DNA of 64,000 nucleotides from Streptomyces sp. NBC_00572. Its GTDB lineage: Bacteria > Actinomycetota > Actinomycetes > Streptomycetales > Streptomycetaceae. The number at the start of each line of letters is the position of its first letter. Within the stretch, counting starts at the first letter, position 1. Shown one piece after another: positions 18,496 to 28,742 of the stretch. The DNA lies in the NCBI RefSeq assembly GCF_026341815.1, contig NZ_JAPENX010000001.1, forward strand, positions 3,596,001 through 3,660,000, in the 5' to 3' direction. Made by a program: the position numbers and the translations under genes. Under the pieces are notes generated by a model. That model was not told the DNA's origin. It searched no databases and was given only the letters and a program-made list of their open reading frames with translations.

Positions 18496-19146
18496 ATGAG
18501 CACCATTGACATCCTTTCGCCGGCAGGCGACAAGACCGGGACCGTCGAACTCCCCGAGGAGATCTTCGGCGCCAAGGTCAGCGTTCCGCTGATCCACCAG
18601 GTCGTCGTCGCGCAGCTGGCCGCGGCCCGTCAGGGCACGCACAAGACCAAGCGCCGTGGCGAAGTCCGTGGTGGTGGCAAGAAGCCTTACCGCCAGAAGG
18701 GCACCGGCCGCGCCCGTCAGGGTTCGACCCGCGCTCCGCAGTTCGTCGGCGGTGGCGTCGTCCACGGCCCGCAGCCGCGTGACTACTCGCAGCGGACCCC
18801 GAAGAAGATGAAGGTCGCCGCCCTCCGCGGTGCCCTCTCGGACCGGGCCACCCACTCCCGCATCCACGTCGTGACCGGCGTGGTCGAGGGTGACATCTCC
18901 ACCAAGGCCGCGAAGACGCTGTTCGGCAAGATCTCGGAGCGCAAGAACCTGCTCCTGGTCGTCGAGCGCTCCGACGAGGCCGCGTGGCTGTCCGCTCGTA
19001 ACCTGCCCCAGGTGCACATCCTGGAGCCGGGCCAGCTCAACACGTACGACGTGATCGTCTCCGACGACGTGGTCTTCACCAAGGCCGCCCTCGAGTCCTT
19101 CGTGTCTGGCCCCCAGACCGCTGAGACCGAAGGGAGCGACGCCTGA
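18496..19146 (+). CDS. rplD: 50S ribosomal protein L4
   Basis: This 216-residue L4 starts [22 protein letters not shown] 18496 follows a GAGGAACCG ribosome site. Its extended loop ([16 protein letters not shown] at about 60-76) lines the peptide exit tunnel near the macrolide site, and no change typical of macrolide resistance is visible there. In E. coli L4 also represses the S10 operon. The TGA overlaps the rplW ATG by one base. Confidence 0.98.
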   Translation: MSTIDILSPAGDKTGTVELPEEIFGAKVSVPLIHQVVVAQLAAARQGTHKTKRRGEVRGGGKKPYRQKGTGRARQGSTRAPQFVGGGVVHGPQPRDYSQRTPKKMKVAALRGALSDRATHSRIHVVTGVVEGDISTKAAKTLFGKISERKNLLLVVERSDEAAWLSARNLPQVHILEPGQLNTYDVIVSDDVVFTKAALESFVSGPQTAETEGSDA

Positions 19147-19469
19147 TGACTGAGGCCGTCGTCACCAGCAAGACCTTCTCGGACCCGCGCGACATTCTGA
19201 TCAAGCCGGTCGTTTCGGAGAAGAGCTACGCTCTGCTGGACGAGAACAAGTACACGTTCATCGTCGCGCCTGGCTCCAACAAGACTCAGATCAAGCAGGC
19301 CGTCGAGGCGGTCTTCTCGGTCAAGGTCACCGGGGTCAACACGATCAACCGCCAGGGCAAGCGCAAGCGCACCAAGGCCGGTTTCGGCAAGCGCAAGGAC
19401 ACCAAGCGCGCCATCGTGACCCTGGCTGAGGGCAACCGTATCGACATCTTCGGCGGTCCGACCGCCTAA
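19146..19469 (+). CDS. rplW: 50S ribosomal protein L23
   Basis: This 107-residue L23 sits at the tunnel exit, where signal recognition particle and trigger factor dock. The body [20 protein letters not shown] and [16 protein letters not shown] are typical. The first 15 residues are a variable extension. The start overlaps the rplD stop (TGATG), indicating coupling. rplB follows after 40 bases. Confidence 0.97.
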   Translation: MTEAVVTSKTFSDPRDILIKPVVSEKSYALLDENKYTFIVAPGSNKTQIKQAVEAVFSVKVTGVNTINRQGKRKRTKAGFGKRKDTKRAIVTLAEGNRIDIFGGPTA

Positions 19470-19509
19470 GGGCGGTCTGGATCGTCCGGAATCGGACGAG
19501 GACTGAGAA

Positions 19510-20346
19510 ATGGGAATCCGCAAGTACAAGCCGACTACGCCGGGCCGTCGTGGCTCCTCCGTAGCCGACTTCGTCGAGATCACGCGGTCCACGCCGGAGA
19601 AGTCGCTGGTTCGCCCCCTGCACAGCAAGGGCGGCCGTAACAACACCGGTCGGATCACCGTTCGCCACCAGGGTGGTGGACACAAGCGCGCCTACCGTCT
19701 GATCGACTTCCGTCGTCACGACAAGGACGGCGTGCCGGCCAAGGTCGCGCACATCGAGTACGACCCCAACCGCACCGCGCGCATCGCGCTGCTCCACTAC
19801 GTGGACGGCGAGAAGCGCTACATCATCGCCCCCAAGGGTCTGACGCAGGGTGACCGCGTCGAGAACGGCCCCGGCGCGGACATCAAGCCCGGCAACAACC
19901 TGGCGCTCCGCAACATCCCGGTCGGTACCACGATCCACGCGATCGAGATCCGTCCCGGTGGTGGCGCGAAGTTCGCCCGCTCCGCTGGCGCCTCCGTGCA
20001 GCTGCTGGCGAAGGAGGGCACGATGGCCCACCTTCGTATGCCGTCCGGTGAGATCCGTCTCGTCGACGCCCGCTGCCGCGCCACGATCGGCGAGGTCGGC
20101 AACGCCGAGCAGTCGAACATCAACTGGGGTAAGGCCGGCCGTAAGCGCTGGCTGGGCGTTCGCCCGACCGTCCGCGGTGTGGCGATGAACCCGGTTGACC
20201 ACCCGCACGGTGGTGGTGAGGGTAAGACCTCCGGTGGTCGTCACCCGGTCTCCCCGTGGGGTCAGAAGGAGGGTCGTACTCGCTCGCCGAAGAAGGCTTC
20301 GAGCAAGTACATCGTCCGCCGCCGCAAGACGAACAAGAAGCGCTAG
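19510..20346 (+). CDS. rplB: 50S ribosomal protein L2
   Basis: This 278-residue L2 starts [18 protein letters not shown]. It supports subunit joining and peptidyl transfer. The conserved [15 protein letters not shown] segment is present as [11 protein letters not shown] near 235, following [10 protein letters not shown], which contains the His implicated in activity. The C-terminus is basic ([13 protein letters not shown]). Length and start match the family. Confidence 0.98.
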   Translation: MGIRKYKPTTPGRRGSSVADFVEITRSTPEKSLVRPLHSKGGRNNTGRITVRHQGGGHKRAYRLIDFRRHDKDGVPAKVAHIEYDPNRTARIALLHYVDGEKRYIIAPKGLTQGDRVENGPGADIKPGNNLALRNIPVGTTIHAIEIRPGGGAKFARSAGASVQLLAKEGTMAHLRMPSGEIRLVDARCRATIGEVGNAEQSNINWGKAGRKRWLGVRPTVRGVAMNPVDHPHGGGEGKTSGGRHPVSPWGQKEGRTRSPKKASSKYIVRRRKTNKKR

Positions 20347-20358
20347 GAGCGGGTTTAG

Positions 20359-20640
20359 ATGCCGCGCAGTCTCAAGAAGGGACCCTTCGTTGACGGCCAC
20401 CTCGTAAAGAAGGTGGACGTACAGAACGAAGCCGGTACCAAGAACGTCATCAAGACCTGGTCCCGTCGCTCGATGATCATCCCGGCCATGCTCGGCCACA
20501 CGATCGCGGTGCACAACGGCAAGACCCACATTCCGGTGTTTGTCACCGAGTCGATGGTCGGCCACAAGCTCGGCGAGTTCTCGCCGACGCGCACCTTCCG
20601 GGGTCACGTGAAGGACGACCGGAAGTCGAAGCGCCGCTAG
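20359..20640 (+). CDS. rpsS: 30S ribosomal protein S19
   Basis: This 93-residue S19 starts [19 protein letters not shown] and contains [20 protein letters not shown] and the end [16 protein letters not shown]. It forms a heterodimer with S13 in the 30S head and contacts the A-site finger bridge. Gene order L2-S19-L22-S3 is the standard bacterial one. Confidence 0.98.
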   Translation: MPRSLKKGPFVDGHLVKKVDVQNEAGTKNVIKTWSRRSMIIPAMLGHTIAVHNGKTHIPVFVTESMVGHKLGEFSPTRTFRGHVKDDRKSKRR

Positions 20641-20682
20641 TAGCGGGGTGGAATGACCATGACAGACACTGGAAGGACAACC

Positions 20683-21030
20683 ATGGAAGCCAGGGCCCAG
20701 GCGCGGTACATCCGCGTCACGCCCATGAAGGCCCGCCGCGTGGTGGACCTTATCCGTGGCATGGATGCCACGGAGGCTCAGGCGGTCCTGCGTTTCGCCC
20801 CGCAGGCCGCGAGCGTGCCGGTTGGCAAGGTGCTTGACAGCGCCATCGCCAACGCTGCACACAACTACGACCACACCGACGCCTCTTCGCTGGTCATCAG
20901 CGAGGCGTTCGTGGATGAGGGTCCGACCCTGAAGCGGTTCCGTCCGCGTGCTCAGGGCCGTGCCTACCGGATCCGTAAGCGGACCAGCCACATCACCGTG
21001 GTCGTCAGCAGCAAGGAAGGAACCCGGTAA
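20683..21030 (+). CDS. rplV: 50S ribosomal protein L22
   Basis: This 115-residue L22 starts [23 protein letters not shown] 20683 has GGAAGG at good spacing and aligns with the E. coli start (MET-IAKHRH). Two earlier in-frame ATGs (20653, 20659) would add 8-10 residues and are also possible. Its beta-hairpin ([19 protein letters not shown]) lines the exit tunnel at the macrolide site. The stop overlaps the rpsC start (TAATG). Confidence 0.96.
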   Translation: MEARAQARYIRVTPMKARRVVDLIRGMDATEAQAVLRFAPQAASVPVGKVLDSAIANAAHNYDHTDASSLVISEAFVDEGPTLKRFRPRAQGRAYRIRKRTSHITVVVSSKEGTR

Positions 21031-21878
21031 TGGGCCAGAAGGTTAACCCGCATGGGTTCCGGCTCGGCATCACCACGGACTTCAAGTCCCGCTGGTACGC
21101 CGACAAGCTGTACAAGGACTACGTCAAGGAAGACGTCGCCATCCGTCGGATGATGACGTCCGGCATGGAGCGCGCCGGCATCTCGAAGGTTGAGATCGAG
21201 CGCACCCGTGACCGCGTGCGGGTGGACATCCACACCGCGCGTCCCGGCATCGTCATCGGCCGTCGTGGCGCCGAGGCCGACCGCATCCGCGGCGACCTCG
21301 AGAAGCTGACGGGCAAGCAGGTCCAGCTGAACATCCTCGAGGTCAAGAACCCCGAGATGGACGCTCAGCTGGTTGCTCAGGCCGTTGCCGAGCAGCTCTC
21401 CTCCCGCGTCTCCTTCCGTCGCGCCATGCGTAAGAGCATGCAGGGCACGATGAAGGCCGGCGCCAAGGGCATCAAGATCCAGTGTGGCGGTCGTCTCGGC
21501 GGCGCCGAGATGTCCCGCTCGGAGTTCTACCGCGAGGGTCGTGTGCCGCTGCACACGCTCCGCGCGAACGTGGACTACGGCTTCTTCGAGGCCAAGACGA
21601 CCTTCGGTCGCATTGGCGTCAAGGTCTGGATCTACAAGGGCGACGTCAAGAACATCGCCGAGGTCCGCGCCGAGAACGCTGCGGCCCGTGCGGGTAACCG
21701 CCCGGCCCGTGGTGCCGGCGCTGGCGACCGCCCGGCCGGCCGTGGTGGCCGTGGTGGCGAGCGTGGCGGCCGCGGCCGCAAGCCGCAGCAGCAGTCCGCG
21801 CCGGCTGCCGAGGCCCCCAAGGCCGACGCTCCCGCCGCCGCTGCCGCTCCGGCTGAGAGCACCGGAACGGAGGCCTGA
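21030..21878 (+). CDS. rpsC: 30S ribosomal protein S3 with RG-rich tail
   Basis: This 282-residue S3 has the N-terminal KH domain, with [19 protein letters not shown] as the GXXG nucleic-acid loop, and is part of the mRNA entry channel helicase. After about residue 213 comes a low-complexity tail: repeated [20 protein letters not shown], then Gln, Pro and Ala. E. coli S3 is 233 residues, so about 50 residues are an actinobacterial-style disordered extension. The tail may bind RNA but no specific role is known. Confidence 0.97.
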   Translation: MGQKVNPHGFRLGITTDFKSRWYADKLYKDYVKEDVAIRRMMTSGMERAGISKVEIERTRDRVRVDIHTARPGIVIGRRGAEADRIRGDLEKLTGKQVQLNILEVKNPEMDAQLVAQAVAEQLSSRVSFRRAMRKSMQGTMKAGAKGIKIQCGGRLGGAEMSRSEFYREGRVPLHTLRANVDYGFFEAKTTFGRIGVKVWIYKGDVKNIAEVRAENAAARAGNRPARGAGAGDRPAGRGGRGGERGGRGRKPQQQSAPAAEAPKADAPAAAAAPAESTGTEA

Positions 21879-21883
21879 CCGAA

Positions 21884-22303
21884 ATGCTGATCCCCCGTAG
21901 GGTCAAGCACCGCAAGCAGCACCACCCCAAGCGCTCGGGTATGAGCAAGGGTGGTACGCAGGTTGCGTTCGGCGAGTACGGCATTCAGGCCCTCACGCCG
22001 GCGTACGTGACCAACCGCCAGATCGAGGCGGCTCGTATCGCGATGACCCGCCACATCAAGCGTGGCGGCAAGGTCTGGATCAACATCTACCCGGACCGCC
22101 CGCTGACCAAGAAGCCTGCCGAGACCCGCATGGGTTCCGGTAAGGGTTCGCCGGAGTGGTGGATCGCGAACGTCAAGCCCGGTCGGGTGATGTTCGAGCT
22201 GTCCTACCCGAACGAGAAGATCGCGCGCGAGGCCCTGACCCGTGCGGCCCACAAGCTGCCGATGAAGTGCAAGATCGTTAAGCGCGAAGCAGGTGAGCTG
22301 TGA
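21884..22303 (+). CDS. rplP: 50S ribosomal protein L16
   Basis: This 139-residue L16 starts [19 protein letters not shown] and contains [21 protein letters not shown] and [20 protein letters not shown]. It organises the A-site region of the 50S subunit. The Arg in RMGSGKG is the residue hydroxylated in E. coli L16. It ends in TGATG, overlapping rpmC. Confidence 0.98.
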   Translation: MLIPRRVKHRKQHHPKRSGMSKGGTQVAFGEYGIQALTPAYVTNRQIEAARIAMTRHIKRGGKVWINIYPDRPLTKKPAETRMGSGKGSPEWWIANVKPGRVMFELSYPNEKIAREALTRAAHKLPMKCKIVKREAGEL

Positions 22304-22527
22304 TGACCGCCGGTACCAAGGCGTCCGAGCTGCGCGAGCTGGGCAACGAGGAGCTTCTCAACAAGCTCCGCGAGGCCAAGGAAGAGCTGTTCAACCTCCG
22401 CTTCCAGGCGGCGACGGGCCAGCTCGAGAACCACGGCCGGCTCAAGTCCGTCCGTAAGGACATCGCCCGGATCTACACCCTGATGCGTGAGCGCGAGCTG
22501 GGCATCGAGACGGTGGAGAACGCCTGA
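22303..22527 (+). CDS. rpmC: 50S ribosomal protein L29
   Basis: This 74-residue L29 (ATG 22303 inside the rplP stop) reads [29 protein letters not shown], the helical-hairpin fold at the tunnel exit near L23. A GTG codon three bases earlier is a less likely start. The stop overlaps the rpsQ start, so L16-L29-S17 form a tightly coupled chain. Confidence 0.97.
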   Translation: MTAGTKASELRELGNEELLNKLREAKEELFNLRFQAATGQLENHGRLKSVRKDIARIYTLMRERELGIETVENA

Positions 22528-22808
22528 TGAGCGAGAGCAACGTGACTGAGAAGACCGAGCGCAACGCTCGCAAGGTCCGCGAGGGCCTGGTCGTCAGCGA
22601 CAAGATGGACAAGACCGTCGTCGTCGCTGTCGAGGACCGCGTCAAGCACGCGCTGTACGGCAAGGTCATCCGCCGTACGAACAAGCTCAAGGCTCATGAC
22701 GAGCAGAACGCTGCCGGCATCGGCGACCGCGTCCTCCTGATGGAGACCCGGAAGCTGTCCGCCACGAAGCACTGGCGCGTCATCGAGATCCTCGAGAAGG
22801 CCAAGTAG
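22527..22808 (+). CDS. rpsQ: 30S ribosomal protein S17
   Basis: This 93-residue S17 is an OB-fold primary 16S rRNA binder. The core [23 protein letters not shown] and [21 protein letters not shown] is intact. A 12-residue acidic leader precedes it. It is the last gene of the coupled S10-side chain before a 130-base gap with a large hairpin. Confidence 0.97.
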   Translation: MSESNVTEKTERNARKVREGLVVSDKMDKTVVVAVEDRVKHALYGKVIRRTNKLKAHDEQNAAGIGDRVLLMETRKLSATKHWRVIEILEKAK

Positions 22809-22879
22809 GCATTTCGCGCAAGCGAAATCCAGTAACCGCAGCTTGAAGGGGTAACCCTTCGAGTTCGTTCCGCCAGGCT

Positions 22880-22910
22880 CGGCCGGGGCTTCCTCGTGAA
22901 GCCCCGGCCG
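22880..22910 (+). promoter_or_regulatory. 13-bp hairpin between rpsQ and rplN (S10/spc boundary)
   Basis: CGGCCGGGGCTTC pairs perfectly with GAAGCCCCGGCCG around CTCGT. It has no U-run, so it is either an attenuator, a processing site or a weak terminator at the classic S10/spc boundary. A smaller hairpin with ATTTCG and CGAAAT arms lies at about 22810-22828. Confidence 0.6.
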
Positions 22911-22938
22911 GGAACCGGCAGACAATCAGGAGATAGAC

Positions 22939-23307
22939 GTGATCCAGCAGGAGTCGCGACTGCGTGTCGCCGACAACACTGGTGCCAAGGAGATCCTTTG
23001 CATCCGTGTTCTCGGTGGCTCGGGTCGCCGCTACGCGGGCATCGGTGACGTCATCGTCGCCACCGTCAAGGACGCGATCCCCGGTGGCAACGTGAAGAAG
23101 GGTGACGTCGTAAAGGCGGTCATCGTTCGCACCGTCAAGGAGCGCCGCCGCCAGGACGGCTCGTACATCCGCTTCGACGAGAACGCCGCTGTCATTCTCA
23201 AGAACGACGGCGACCCTCGTGGCACCCGTATCTTCGGCCCGGTCGGCCGTGAGCTGCGCGAGAAGAAGTTCATGAAGATCATCTCGCTCGCGCCGGAGGT
23301 GCTGTAA
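22939..23307 (+). CDS. rplN: 50S ribosomal protein L14
   Basis: This 122-residue L14 starts at GTG 22939 ([20 protein letters not shown]) behind AGGAGATAG. It forms bridges to the 30S subunit and is the docking site of the silencing factor RsfS. Conserved [13 protein letters not shown] and [12 protein letters not shown] are present. It is the first gene of the spc operon. Confidence 0.98.
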   Translation: MIQQESRLRVADNTGAKEILCIRVLGGSGRRYAGIGDVIVATVKDAIPGGNVKKGDVVKAVIVRTVKERRRQDGSYIRFDENAAVILKNDGDPRGTRIFGPVGRELREKKFMKIISLAPEVL

Positions 23308-23309
23308 GC

Positions 23310-23621
23310 ATGAAGATCAAGAAGGGCGACCTGGTCCAGGTCATCACCGGTAAGGACAAGGGCAAGCAGGGCAAGGTCATCACGGCCTTCCCCCGCGAGA
23401 ACCGCGTCCTCGTCGAGGGTGTCAACCGGGTCAAGAAGCACACCAAGGCCGGCCCGTCGCAGGCCGGTGGCATCGTCACGACCGAGGCTCCGGTCCACGT
23501 CTCCAACGTCCAGCTGGTCGTGGAGAAGGACGGCAAGAAGGTCGTCACGCGTGTCGGCTTCCGCTTCGACGACGAGGGCAACAAGATCCGCGTTGCCAAG
23601 CGGACGGGTGAGGACATCTGA
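23310..23621 (+). CDS. rplX: 50S ribosomal protein L24
   Basis: This 103-residue L24 starts [20 protein letters not shown], the KOW motif, and begins 50S assembly at the 5' end of 23S r[21 protein letters not shown] and [17 protein letters not shown] follow as expected. The stop overlaps the rplE ATG (TGATG). Confidence 0.98.
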   Translation: MKIKKGDLVQVITGKDKGKQGKVITAFPRENRVLVEGVNRVKKHTKAGPSQAGGIVTTEAPVHVSNVQLVVEKDGKKVVTRVGFRFDDEGNKIRVAKRTGEDI

Positions 23622-24175
23622 TGGCTACCACCACTCCGCGTCTCAAGACGAAGTACCGCGAGGAGATCGCGGGCAAGCTGCGTGAGGAGTTCTCCTACGA
23701 GAACGTCATGCAGGTTCCCGGCCTCGTGAAGATCGTGGTCAACATGGGTGTCGGCGACGCCGCCCGTGACTCGAAGCTCATGGACGGTGCCGTCCGTGAC
23801 CTGACCACGATCACCGGTCAGAAGCCGGCCGTCACCAAGGCTCGTAAGTCCATCGCGCAGTTCAAGCTGCGTGAGGGCCAGCCGATCGGTGCGCACGTCA
23901 CCCTCCGTGGCGACCGCATGTGGGAGTTCCTGGACCGCACCCTGTCGCTCGCGCTTCCGCGCATCCGCGACTTCCGTGGTCTGTCCCCCAAGCAGTTCGA
24001 CGGGCGTGGCAACTACACCTTCGGTCTCACGGAGCAGGTCATGTTCCACGAGATCGACCAGGACAAGATCGACCGTGTCCGGGGTATGGACATCACCGTG
24101 GTGACCACGGCGACCAACGACGACGAGGGCCGTGCCCTTCTGCGTCACCTCGGCTTCCCCTTCAAGGAGGCGTAA
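23621..24175 (+). CDS. rplE: 50S ribosomal protein L5
   Basis: This 184-residue L5 binds 5S rRNA in the central protuberance and contacts P-site tRNA. Motifs: [36 protein letters not shown], and [21 protein letters not shown]. Length is normal. It overlaps rplX and is followed after 5 bases by the S14 gene. Confidence 0.98.
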   Translation: MATTTPRLKTKYREEIAGKLREEFSYENVMQVPGLVKIVVNMGVGDAARDSKLMDGAVRDLTTITGQKPAVTKARKSIAQFKLREGQPIGAHVTLRGDRMWEFLDRTLSLALPRIRDFRGLSPKQFDGRGNYTFGLTEQVMFHEIDQDKIDRVRGMDITVVTTATNDDEGRALLRHLGFPFKEA

Positions 24176-24180
24176 GCGAG

Positions 24181-24366
24181 ATGGCGAAGAAGGCTCTCAT
24201 CGCGAAGGCTGCCCGCAAGCCCAAGTTCGGCGTGCGTGGCTACACGCGCTGCCAGCGTTGTGGTCGTCCCCACTCCGTGTACCGCAAGTTCGGCCTGTGC
24301 CGCGTGTGCCTTCGTGAGATGGCTCACCGTGGCGAGCTGCCGGGCGTGACCAAGAGCTCCTGGTAA
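24181..24366 (+). CDS. rpsZ: 30S ribosomal protein S14, zinc-binding type Z
   Basis: This 61-residue S14 starts [20 protein letters not shown]. It has the two CxxC pairs CQRC and CRVC (about 24-27 and 40-43), which bind one zinc ion. This short form is the zinc-dependent paralog; Streptomyces generally also keep a zinc-free S14 under Zur control elsewhere. It is the standard spc operon copy. Confidence 0.97.
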   Translation: MAKKALIAKAARKPKFGVRGYTRCQRCGRPHSVYRKFGLCRVCLREMAHRGELPGVTKSSW

Positions 24367-24417
24367 TCCCTTAGTTGGGATGACCGGAGTCTCTCGGTAA
24401 GCACTGGGTTGTCGGAT

Positions 24418-24454
24418 GCCCATCCCTCCATGGCTTAGGCTAGGAGGGTTGGGC
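24418..24454 (+). promoter_or_regulatory. Imperfect 12-bp hairpin between S14 and S8 genes
   Basis: GCCCATCCCTCC pairs with GGAGGGTTGGGC (one mismatch) around a 13-base loop containing TTAGGCTA. It lies in a 208-base non-coding gap upstream of rpsH. S8 is the spc repressor in E. coli; a link to S8 here is only a guess. Confidence 0.5.
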
Positions 24455-24574
24455 GTCCGTCGCCCGTACGACTTACTACGCCGTAGGTCCCCGCGCCGCA
24501 CCCGTCCCGCCCCTGTGTGGGGAGAGGGATGGCGCATACAGGAAACCCCGGCGAGAGAGGCCGAAGGCCAATTC

Positions 24575-24973
24575 ATGACCATGACTGATCCGATCGCGGA
24601 CATGCTGACTCGTCTGCGTAACGCGAACTCGGCATACCACGACTCCGTGACGATGCCGCACAGCAAGATCAAGTCTCACATCGCGGAAATCCTCCAGCAG
24701 GAGGGCTTCATCACGGGCTGGAAGGTCGAGGACGCCGAGGTCGGCAAGAACCTCGTCCTCGAGCTCAAGTTCGGTCCGAACCGTGAGCGCTCCATCGCGG
24801 GCATCAAGCGGATCTCGAAGCCCGGTCTCCGGGTTTACGCGAAGTCCACCAACCTGCCGAAGGTTCTCGGCGGCCTGGGCGTGGCGATCATCTCCACGTC
24901 CCACGGCCTCCTGACCGGCCAGCAGGCAGGCAAGAAGGGCGTAGGTGGGGAAGTCCTCGCCTACGTCTGGTAG
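24575..24973 (+). CDS. rpsH: 30S ribosomal protein S8
   Basis: This 132-residue S8 starts [23 protein letters not shown] 24575 or the in-frame ATG at 24581 could be used. It is a primary binder of 16S helix 21. The C-terminal signature [26 protein letters not shown] is complete. The gene follows a 208-base gap, the widest in the spc operon. Confidence 0.97.
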   Translation: MTMTDPIADMLTRLRNANSAYHDSVTMPHSKIKSHIAEILQQEGFITGWKVEDAEVGKNLVLELKFGPNRERSIAGIKRISKPGLRVYAKSTNLPKVLGGLGVAIISTSHGLLTGQQAGKKGVGGEVLAYVW

Positions 24974-24994
24974 TCGGGAAAGGAAGGAAAGCTC

Positions 24995-25534
24995 ATGTCG
25001 CGTATTGGCAAGCTGCCTATCCAGGTTCCCGCCGGCGTGGACGTCACCATCGAGGGCCGCACGGTCACGGTGAAGGGTTCCAAGGGCACCCTGAGCCACA
25101 CCGTCGCCGCGCCGATCGAGATCGTTAAGGGCGAGGATGGCGTGCTGAACGTCAACCGTCCGAACGACGAGCGTCAGAACAAGGCCCTTCACGGCCTGTC
25201 CCGCACGCTGGTGGCCAACATGATCACCGGTGTGACCCAGGGTTACGTGAAGGCGCTCGAGATCAGCGGTGTCGGTTACCGCGTGGCCGCGAAGGGCTCC
25301 AACCTGGAGTTCCAGCTCGGCTACAGCCACCCGATCCTCGTCGAGGCGCCCGAGGGCATCTCGTTCAAGGTCGAGTCGCCGACCAAGTTCTCGGTCGAGG
25401 GCATCGACAAGCAGAAGGTCGGCGAGGTCGCGGCGAACATCCGCAAGCTGCGGAAGCCCGACCCGTACAAGGCCAAGGGCGTCAAGTACGCCGGCGAGGT
25501 CATCCGCCGCAAGGTCGGAAAGGCTGGTAAGTAA
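24995..25534 (+). CDS. rplF: 50S ribosomal protein L6
   Basis: This 179-residue L6 starts [20 protein letters not shown]. It has the two repeated RNA-binding folds and the C-terminal signature [26 protein letters not shown]. It lies near the factor-binding stalk base. GGAAAGGAAGG gives a strong ribosome site. rplR follows after 3 bases. Confidence 0.98.
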   Translation: MSRIGKLPIQVPAGVDVTIEGRTVTVKGSKGTLSHTVAAPIEIVKGEDGVLNVNRPNDERQNKALHGLSRTLVANMITGVTQGYVKALEISGVGYRVAAKGSNLEFQLGYSHPILVEAPEGISFKVESPTKFSVEGIDKQKVGEVAANIRKLRKPDPYKAKGVKYAGEVIRRKVGKAGK

Positions 25535-25537
25535 GCC

Positions 25538-25921
25538 ATGGCATACGGTGTGAAGATCGCCAAGGGCGACGCTTACAAGCGTGCCGCCAAGGCGCGCCGC
25601 CACATCCGCATCCGCAAGAACGTGTCGGGTACGGCGGAGCGTCCGCGCCTCGTCGTGACGCGTTCGAACCGTGGTATCACCGCTCAGGTCATCGACGACC
25701 TCAAGGGTCACACCCTTGCGTCTGCGTCGAACCTGGACGCGTCGATCCGCGGTGGCGAGGGTGACAAGTCCGCGCAGGCCAAGCAGGTCGGAGCTCTCGT
25801 CGCCGAGCGCGCCAAGGCCGCTGGTGTCGAGGCTGTCGTGTTCGACCGTGGTGGCAACAGGTACGCCGGGCGCATTGCCGCTCTGGCTGACGCCGCCCGC
25901 GAAGCCGGGCTGAAGTTCTAA
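25538..25921 (+). CDS. rplR: 50S ribosomal protein L18
   Basis: This 127-residue L18 binds 5S rRNA with L5. It starts [20 protein letters not shown]; the core [19 protein letters not shown] and the end [26 protein letters not shown] are complete. It is followed by a 46-base spacer with GAGAGAGG ahead of rpsE. Confidence 0.98.
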   Translation: MAYGVKIAKGDAYKRAAKARRHIRIRKNVSGTAERPRLVVTRSNRGITAQVIDDLKGHTLASASNLDASIRGGEGDKSAQAKQVGALVAERAKAAGVEAVVFDRGGNRYAGRIAALADAAREAGLKF

Positions 25922-25967
25922 GCCCCGGTTCCGGGACTAACGGACGTAACAGAGAGAGGTAAATCCA

Positions 25968-26570
25968 ATGGCTGGACCCCAGCGCCGCGGAAGCGGTGCC
26001 GGTGGCGGCGAGCGGCGGGACCGGAAGGGCCGCGACGGTGGCGCTGCCGCCGAGAAGACCGCGTACGTTGAGCGCGTTGTCGCGATCAACCGCGTCGCCA
26101 AGGTTGTCAAGGGTGGTCGCCGCTTCAGCTTCACCGCGCTGGTCGTGGTGGGCGACGGTGACGGCACCGTAGGTGTCGGTTACGGCAAGGCCAAGGAAGT
26201 TCCCGCGGCCATCGCCAAGGGTGTCGAGGAAGCCAAGAAGAACTTCTTCAAGGTTCCGCGCATCCAGGGCACGATCCCTCACCCGATCACGGGTGAGCGT
26301 GCCGCGGGCGTCGTGCTGCTGAAGCCGGCTTCCCCCGGTACCGGTGTTATCGCCGGTGGCCCGGTGCGCGCCGTTCTGGAGTGCGCCGGCGTTCACGACA
26401 TCCTGTCGAAGTCGCTCGGCTCGTCCAACGCGATCAACATCGTGCACGCGACCGTGGCGGCCCTCAAGGGCCTGCAGCGTCCCGAGGAGATCGCGGCTCG
26501 CCGTGGTCTGCCCCTCGAGGACGTCGCCCCCGCGGCTCTGCTTCGTGCACGTGCTGGGGCGGGTGCGTAA
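25968..26570 (+). CDS. rpsE: 30S ribosomal protein S5
   Basis: This 200-residue S5 starts with a Gly/Arg-rich extension ([20 protein letters not shown]) longer than in E. coli. Then follow [20 protein letters not shown] (the double-stranded RNA-binding fold; spectinomycin loop unmodified in outline) and [23 protein letters not shown]. It supports accuracy and mRNA entry. The stop overlaps rpmD (TAATG). Confidence 0.98.
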   Translation: MAGPQRRGSGAGGGERRDRKGRDGGAAAEKTAYVERVVAINRVAKVVKGGRRFSFTALVVVGDGDGTVGVGYGKAKEVPAAIAKGVEEAKKNFFKVPRIQGTIPHPITGERAAGVVLLKPASPGTGVIAGGPVRAVLECAGVHDILSKSLGSSNAINIVHATVAALKGLQRPEEIAARRGLPLEDVAPAALLRARAGAGA

Positions 26571-26752
26571 TGGCTCGCCTCAAGGTCACGCAGACGAAGT
26601 CGTACATCGGCAGCAAGCAGAACCACCGCGACACCCTGCGTTCGCTTGGCCTCAAGAAGGTCAACGACGTGGTTGTCAAGGAGGACCGCCCCGAGTTCCG
26701 CGGAATGGTTCACACCGTCCGCCACCTCGTGACGGTCGAGGAGGTTGACTGA
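26570..26752 (+). CDS. rpmD: 50S ribosomal protein L30
   Basis: This 60-residue L30 starts [20 protein letters not shown] at ATG 26570, inside the rpsE stop. [30 protein letters not shown] is the standard core. Longer in-frame starts upstream lie inside rpsE and are not homologous. rplO begins 1 base after the stop. Confidence 0.97.
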   Translation: MARLKVTQTKSYIGSKQNHRDTLRSLGLKKVNDVVVKEDRPEFRGMVHTVRHLVTVEEVD

Positions 26753-26753
26753 C

Positions 26754-27209
26754 ATGGCGGAGACCAACCCGCTGAAGGCCCACAACCTCCGTCCCGCCCC
26801 CGGCGCCAAGACCGCGAAGACCCGTGTCGGTCGTGGTGAGGCGTCGAAGGGTAAGACGGCCGGTCGTGGTACCAAGGGCACGAAGGCCCGTTACCAGGTT
26901 CCGCAGCGCTTCGAGGGTGGGCAGATGCCCCTCCACATGCGTCTGCCGAAGCTCAAGGGCTTCAAGAACCCGTTCCGCACCGAGTACCAGGTCGTGAACC
27001 TGGACAAGCTCACCGCGCTCTACCCGCAGGGTGGCGAGGTCACGGTGGCCGATCTGGTCGCCAAGGGTGCGGTTCGCAAGAACCAGCTCGTCAAGGTGCT
27101 CGGCACCGGCGAGATCACCGTGGCGCTGCAGGTGACGGTTGACGCCGTCTCCGGCTCCGCCAAGGAGAAGATCGCCGCTGCCGGCGGCACCGTCACCGAG
27201 CTCGTCTAA
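26754..27209 (+). CDS. rplO: 50S ribosomal protein L15
   Basis: This 151-residue L15 starts [19 protein letters not shown] at ATG 26754. The glycine/basic segment [25 protein letters not shown] at about 22-46 threads into 23S r[21 protein letters not shown] follows. It is a late 50S assembly protein. A hairpin and about 210 bases separate it from secY. Confidence 0.98.
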   Translation: MAETNPLKAHNLRPAPGAKTAKTRVGRGEASKGKTAGRGTKGTKARYQVPQRFEGGQMPLHMRLPKLKGFKNPFRTEYQVVNLDKLTALYPQGGEVTVADLVAKGAVRKNQLVKVLGTGEITVALQVTVDAVSGSAKEKIAAAGGTVTELV

Positions 27210-27234
27210 GACGACTCGATGGCTTGAACATCCG

Positions 27235-27268
27235 ATCGGGGATGCCTCCCAAAAGGGGCATCCCCGAT
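27235..27268 (+). terminator. Hairpin between rplO and secY
   Basis: ATCGGGGATGCC pairs with GGCATCCCCGAT around a short loop, then TGGTCGTT. It lies 25 bases after rplO. secY may be read through or have its own promoter; TAGGCT at 27318 is a possible -10. Confidence 0.6.
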
Positions 27269-27422
27269 TGGTCGTTCCTAGGGGGGCATGCTCGCCGGTA
27301 AGGTGGCGTGCACTGTCTAGGCTCCGTGCGGTATGCCCGCACGGGATTGATGACCGATACCTAATCGTCGAACCTCAAGACCGTCACCCTTGACGCATAG
27401 CGCGGGGGTCGCAGGAGGCACC

Positions 27423-28742
27423 GTGCTTACCGCGTTCGCCCGGGCGTTCAAGACGCCCGACCTGCGCAAGAAGCTGTTCTTCACGCTCGCCATCATCGTG
27501 CTGTACCGCCTCGGGGCCCACATCCCGGTCCCCGGCGTCAGCTACGAGGCCGTCCAGCAGTGTGTGAAGCAGGCCAGCGAGGGCAACAACAGCCTGTTCG
27601 GCCTGGTCAACATGTTCAGTGGCGGCGCGCTGCTGCAGATCACCATCTTCGCGCTCGGCATCATGCCGTACATCACGGCGAGCATCATCCTGCAGCTGCT
27701 GACCGTCGTGATCCCGCGACTCGAGGCCCTCAAGAAGGAGGGTCAGTCCGGTACCGCCAAGATCACGCAGTACACCCGGTACCTGACGGTCGCCCTCGCC
27801 ATCCTTCAGGGCACCGGTCTCGTGGCCACCGCCAAGAGCGGTGCTCTCTTCAGTGGCTGCCGTGTCGCCGACCAGGTCGTCCCCGACCCGTCGATCTTCA
27901 CCATCGCCACGATGGTCATCACGATGACCGCCGGAACCTGCATCGTCATGTGGCTCGGTGAGCTCATCACCGACCGTGGCATCGGCAACGGCATGTCGAT
28001 CCTGATGTTCATCTCGATCGCCGCCGGCTTCCCGGGTGCCCTCTGGGCCATCAAGGAGAGCGGCAAGCTCGCCAAGGGCTGGATCGAGTTCGGCACCGTC
28101 ATCCTCATCGGCTTCGTGATGGTGGCCCTCGTGGTCTTCGTCGAGCAGGCCCAGCGGCGCATCCCGGTGCAGTACGCGAAGCGCATGATCGGTCGGCGCT
28201 CCTACGGCGGTACGTCCACGTACATCCCGTTGAAGGTGAACCAGGCGGGTGTGATTCCTGTCATCTTCGCGTCGTCGCTGCTCTACATCCCGGCCTTGAT
28301 CGCCCAGTTCTCGAACTCCACCGCAGGGTGGAAGACCTGGATCGAAGCCCACTTCGTCAAGGGTGACCACCCCTACTACATCGCTACGTACTTCCTCCTG
28401 ATCGTGTTCTTCGCCTTCTTCTACGTGGCGATCTCGTTCAACCCCGAGGAAGTCGCGGACAACATGAAGAAGTATGGTGGCTTCATCCCGGGTATCCGGG
28501 CTGGTCGACCTACTGCCGAGTATCTGAGCTACGTGCTCAACCGGATCACTTGGCCGGGCTCGCTGTACTTGGGTCTGATCGCTCTTGTGCCGACGATGGC
28601 GTTGGCAGGCTTCGGTGGCGCCAATGCCAACTTCCCCTTCGGTGGGACGAGCATCCTCATCATCGTGGGTGTGGGGCTGGAGACCGTGAAGCAGATCGAG
28701 AGCCAGCTCCAGCAGCGCAATTACGAAGGGTTCCTCCGCTGA
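27423..28742 (+). CDS. secY: Protein translocase subunit SecY
   Basis: This 439-residue SecY is the channel subunit of the general secretion pathway in the membrane. GTG 27423 follows GCAGGAGGC. About ten hydrophobic helices are seen, starting FFTLAIIVLYRLGAHIPVPG, with the plug region SGGALLQITIFALGIMPYITASIILQLL and the cytoplasmic loop GRRSYGGTSTYIPLKVNQAGVIPVIFA that contacts SecA and the ribosome. The TGA overlaps the adk ATG, a classic actinobacterial pairing. Confidence 0.98.
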   Translation: MLTAFARAFKTPDLRKKLFFTLAIIVLYRLGAHIPVPGVSYEAVQQCVKQASEGNNSLFGLVNMFSGGALLQITIFALGIMPYITASIILQLLTVVIPRLEALKKEGQSGTAKITQYTRYLTVALAILQGTGLVATAKSGALFSGCRVADQVVPDPSIFTIATMVITMTAGTCIVMWLGELITDRGIGNGMSILMFISIAAGFPGALWAIKESGKLAKGWIEFGTVILIGFVMVALVVFVEQAQRRIPVQYAKRMIGRRSYGGTSTYIPLKVNQAGVIPVIFASSLLYIPALIAQFSNSTAGWKTWIEAHFVKGDHPYYIATYFLLIVFFAFFYVAISFNPEEVADNMKKYGGFIPGIRAGRPTAEYLSYVLNRITWPGSLYLGLIALVPTMALAGFGGANANFPFGGTSILIIVGVGLETVKQIESQLQQRNYEGFLR

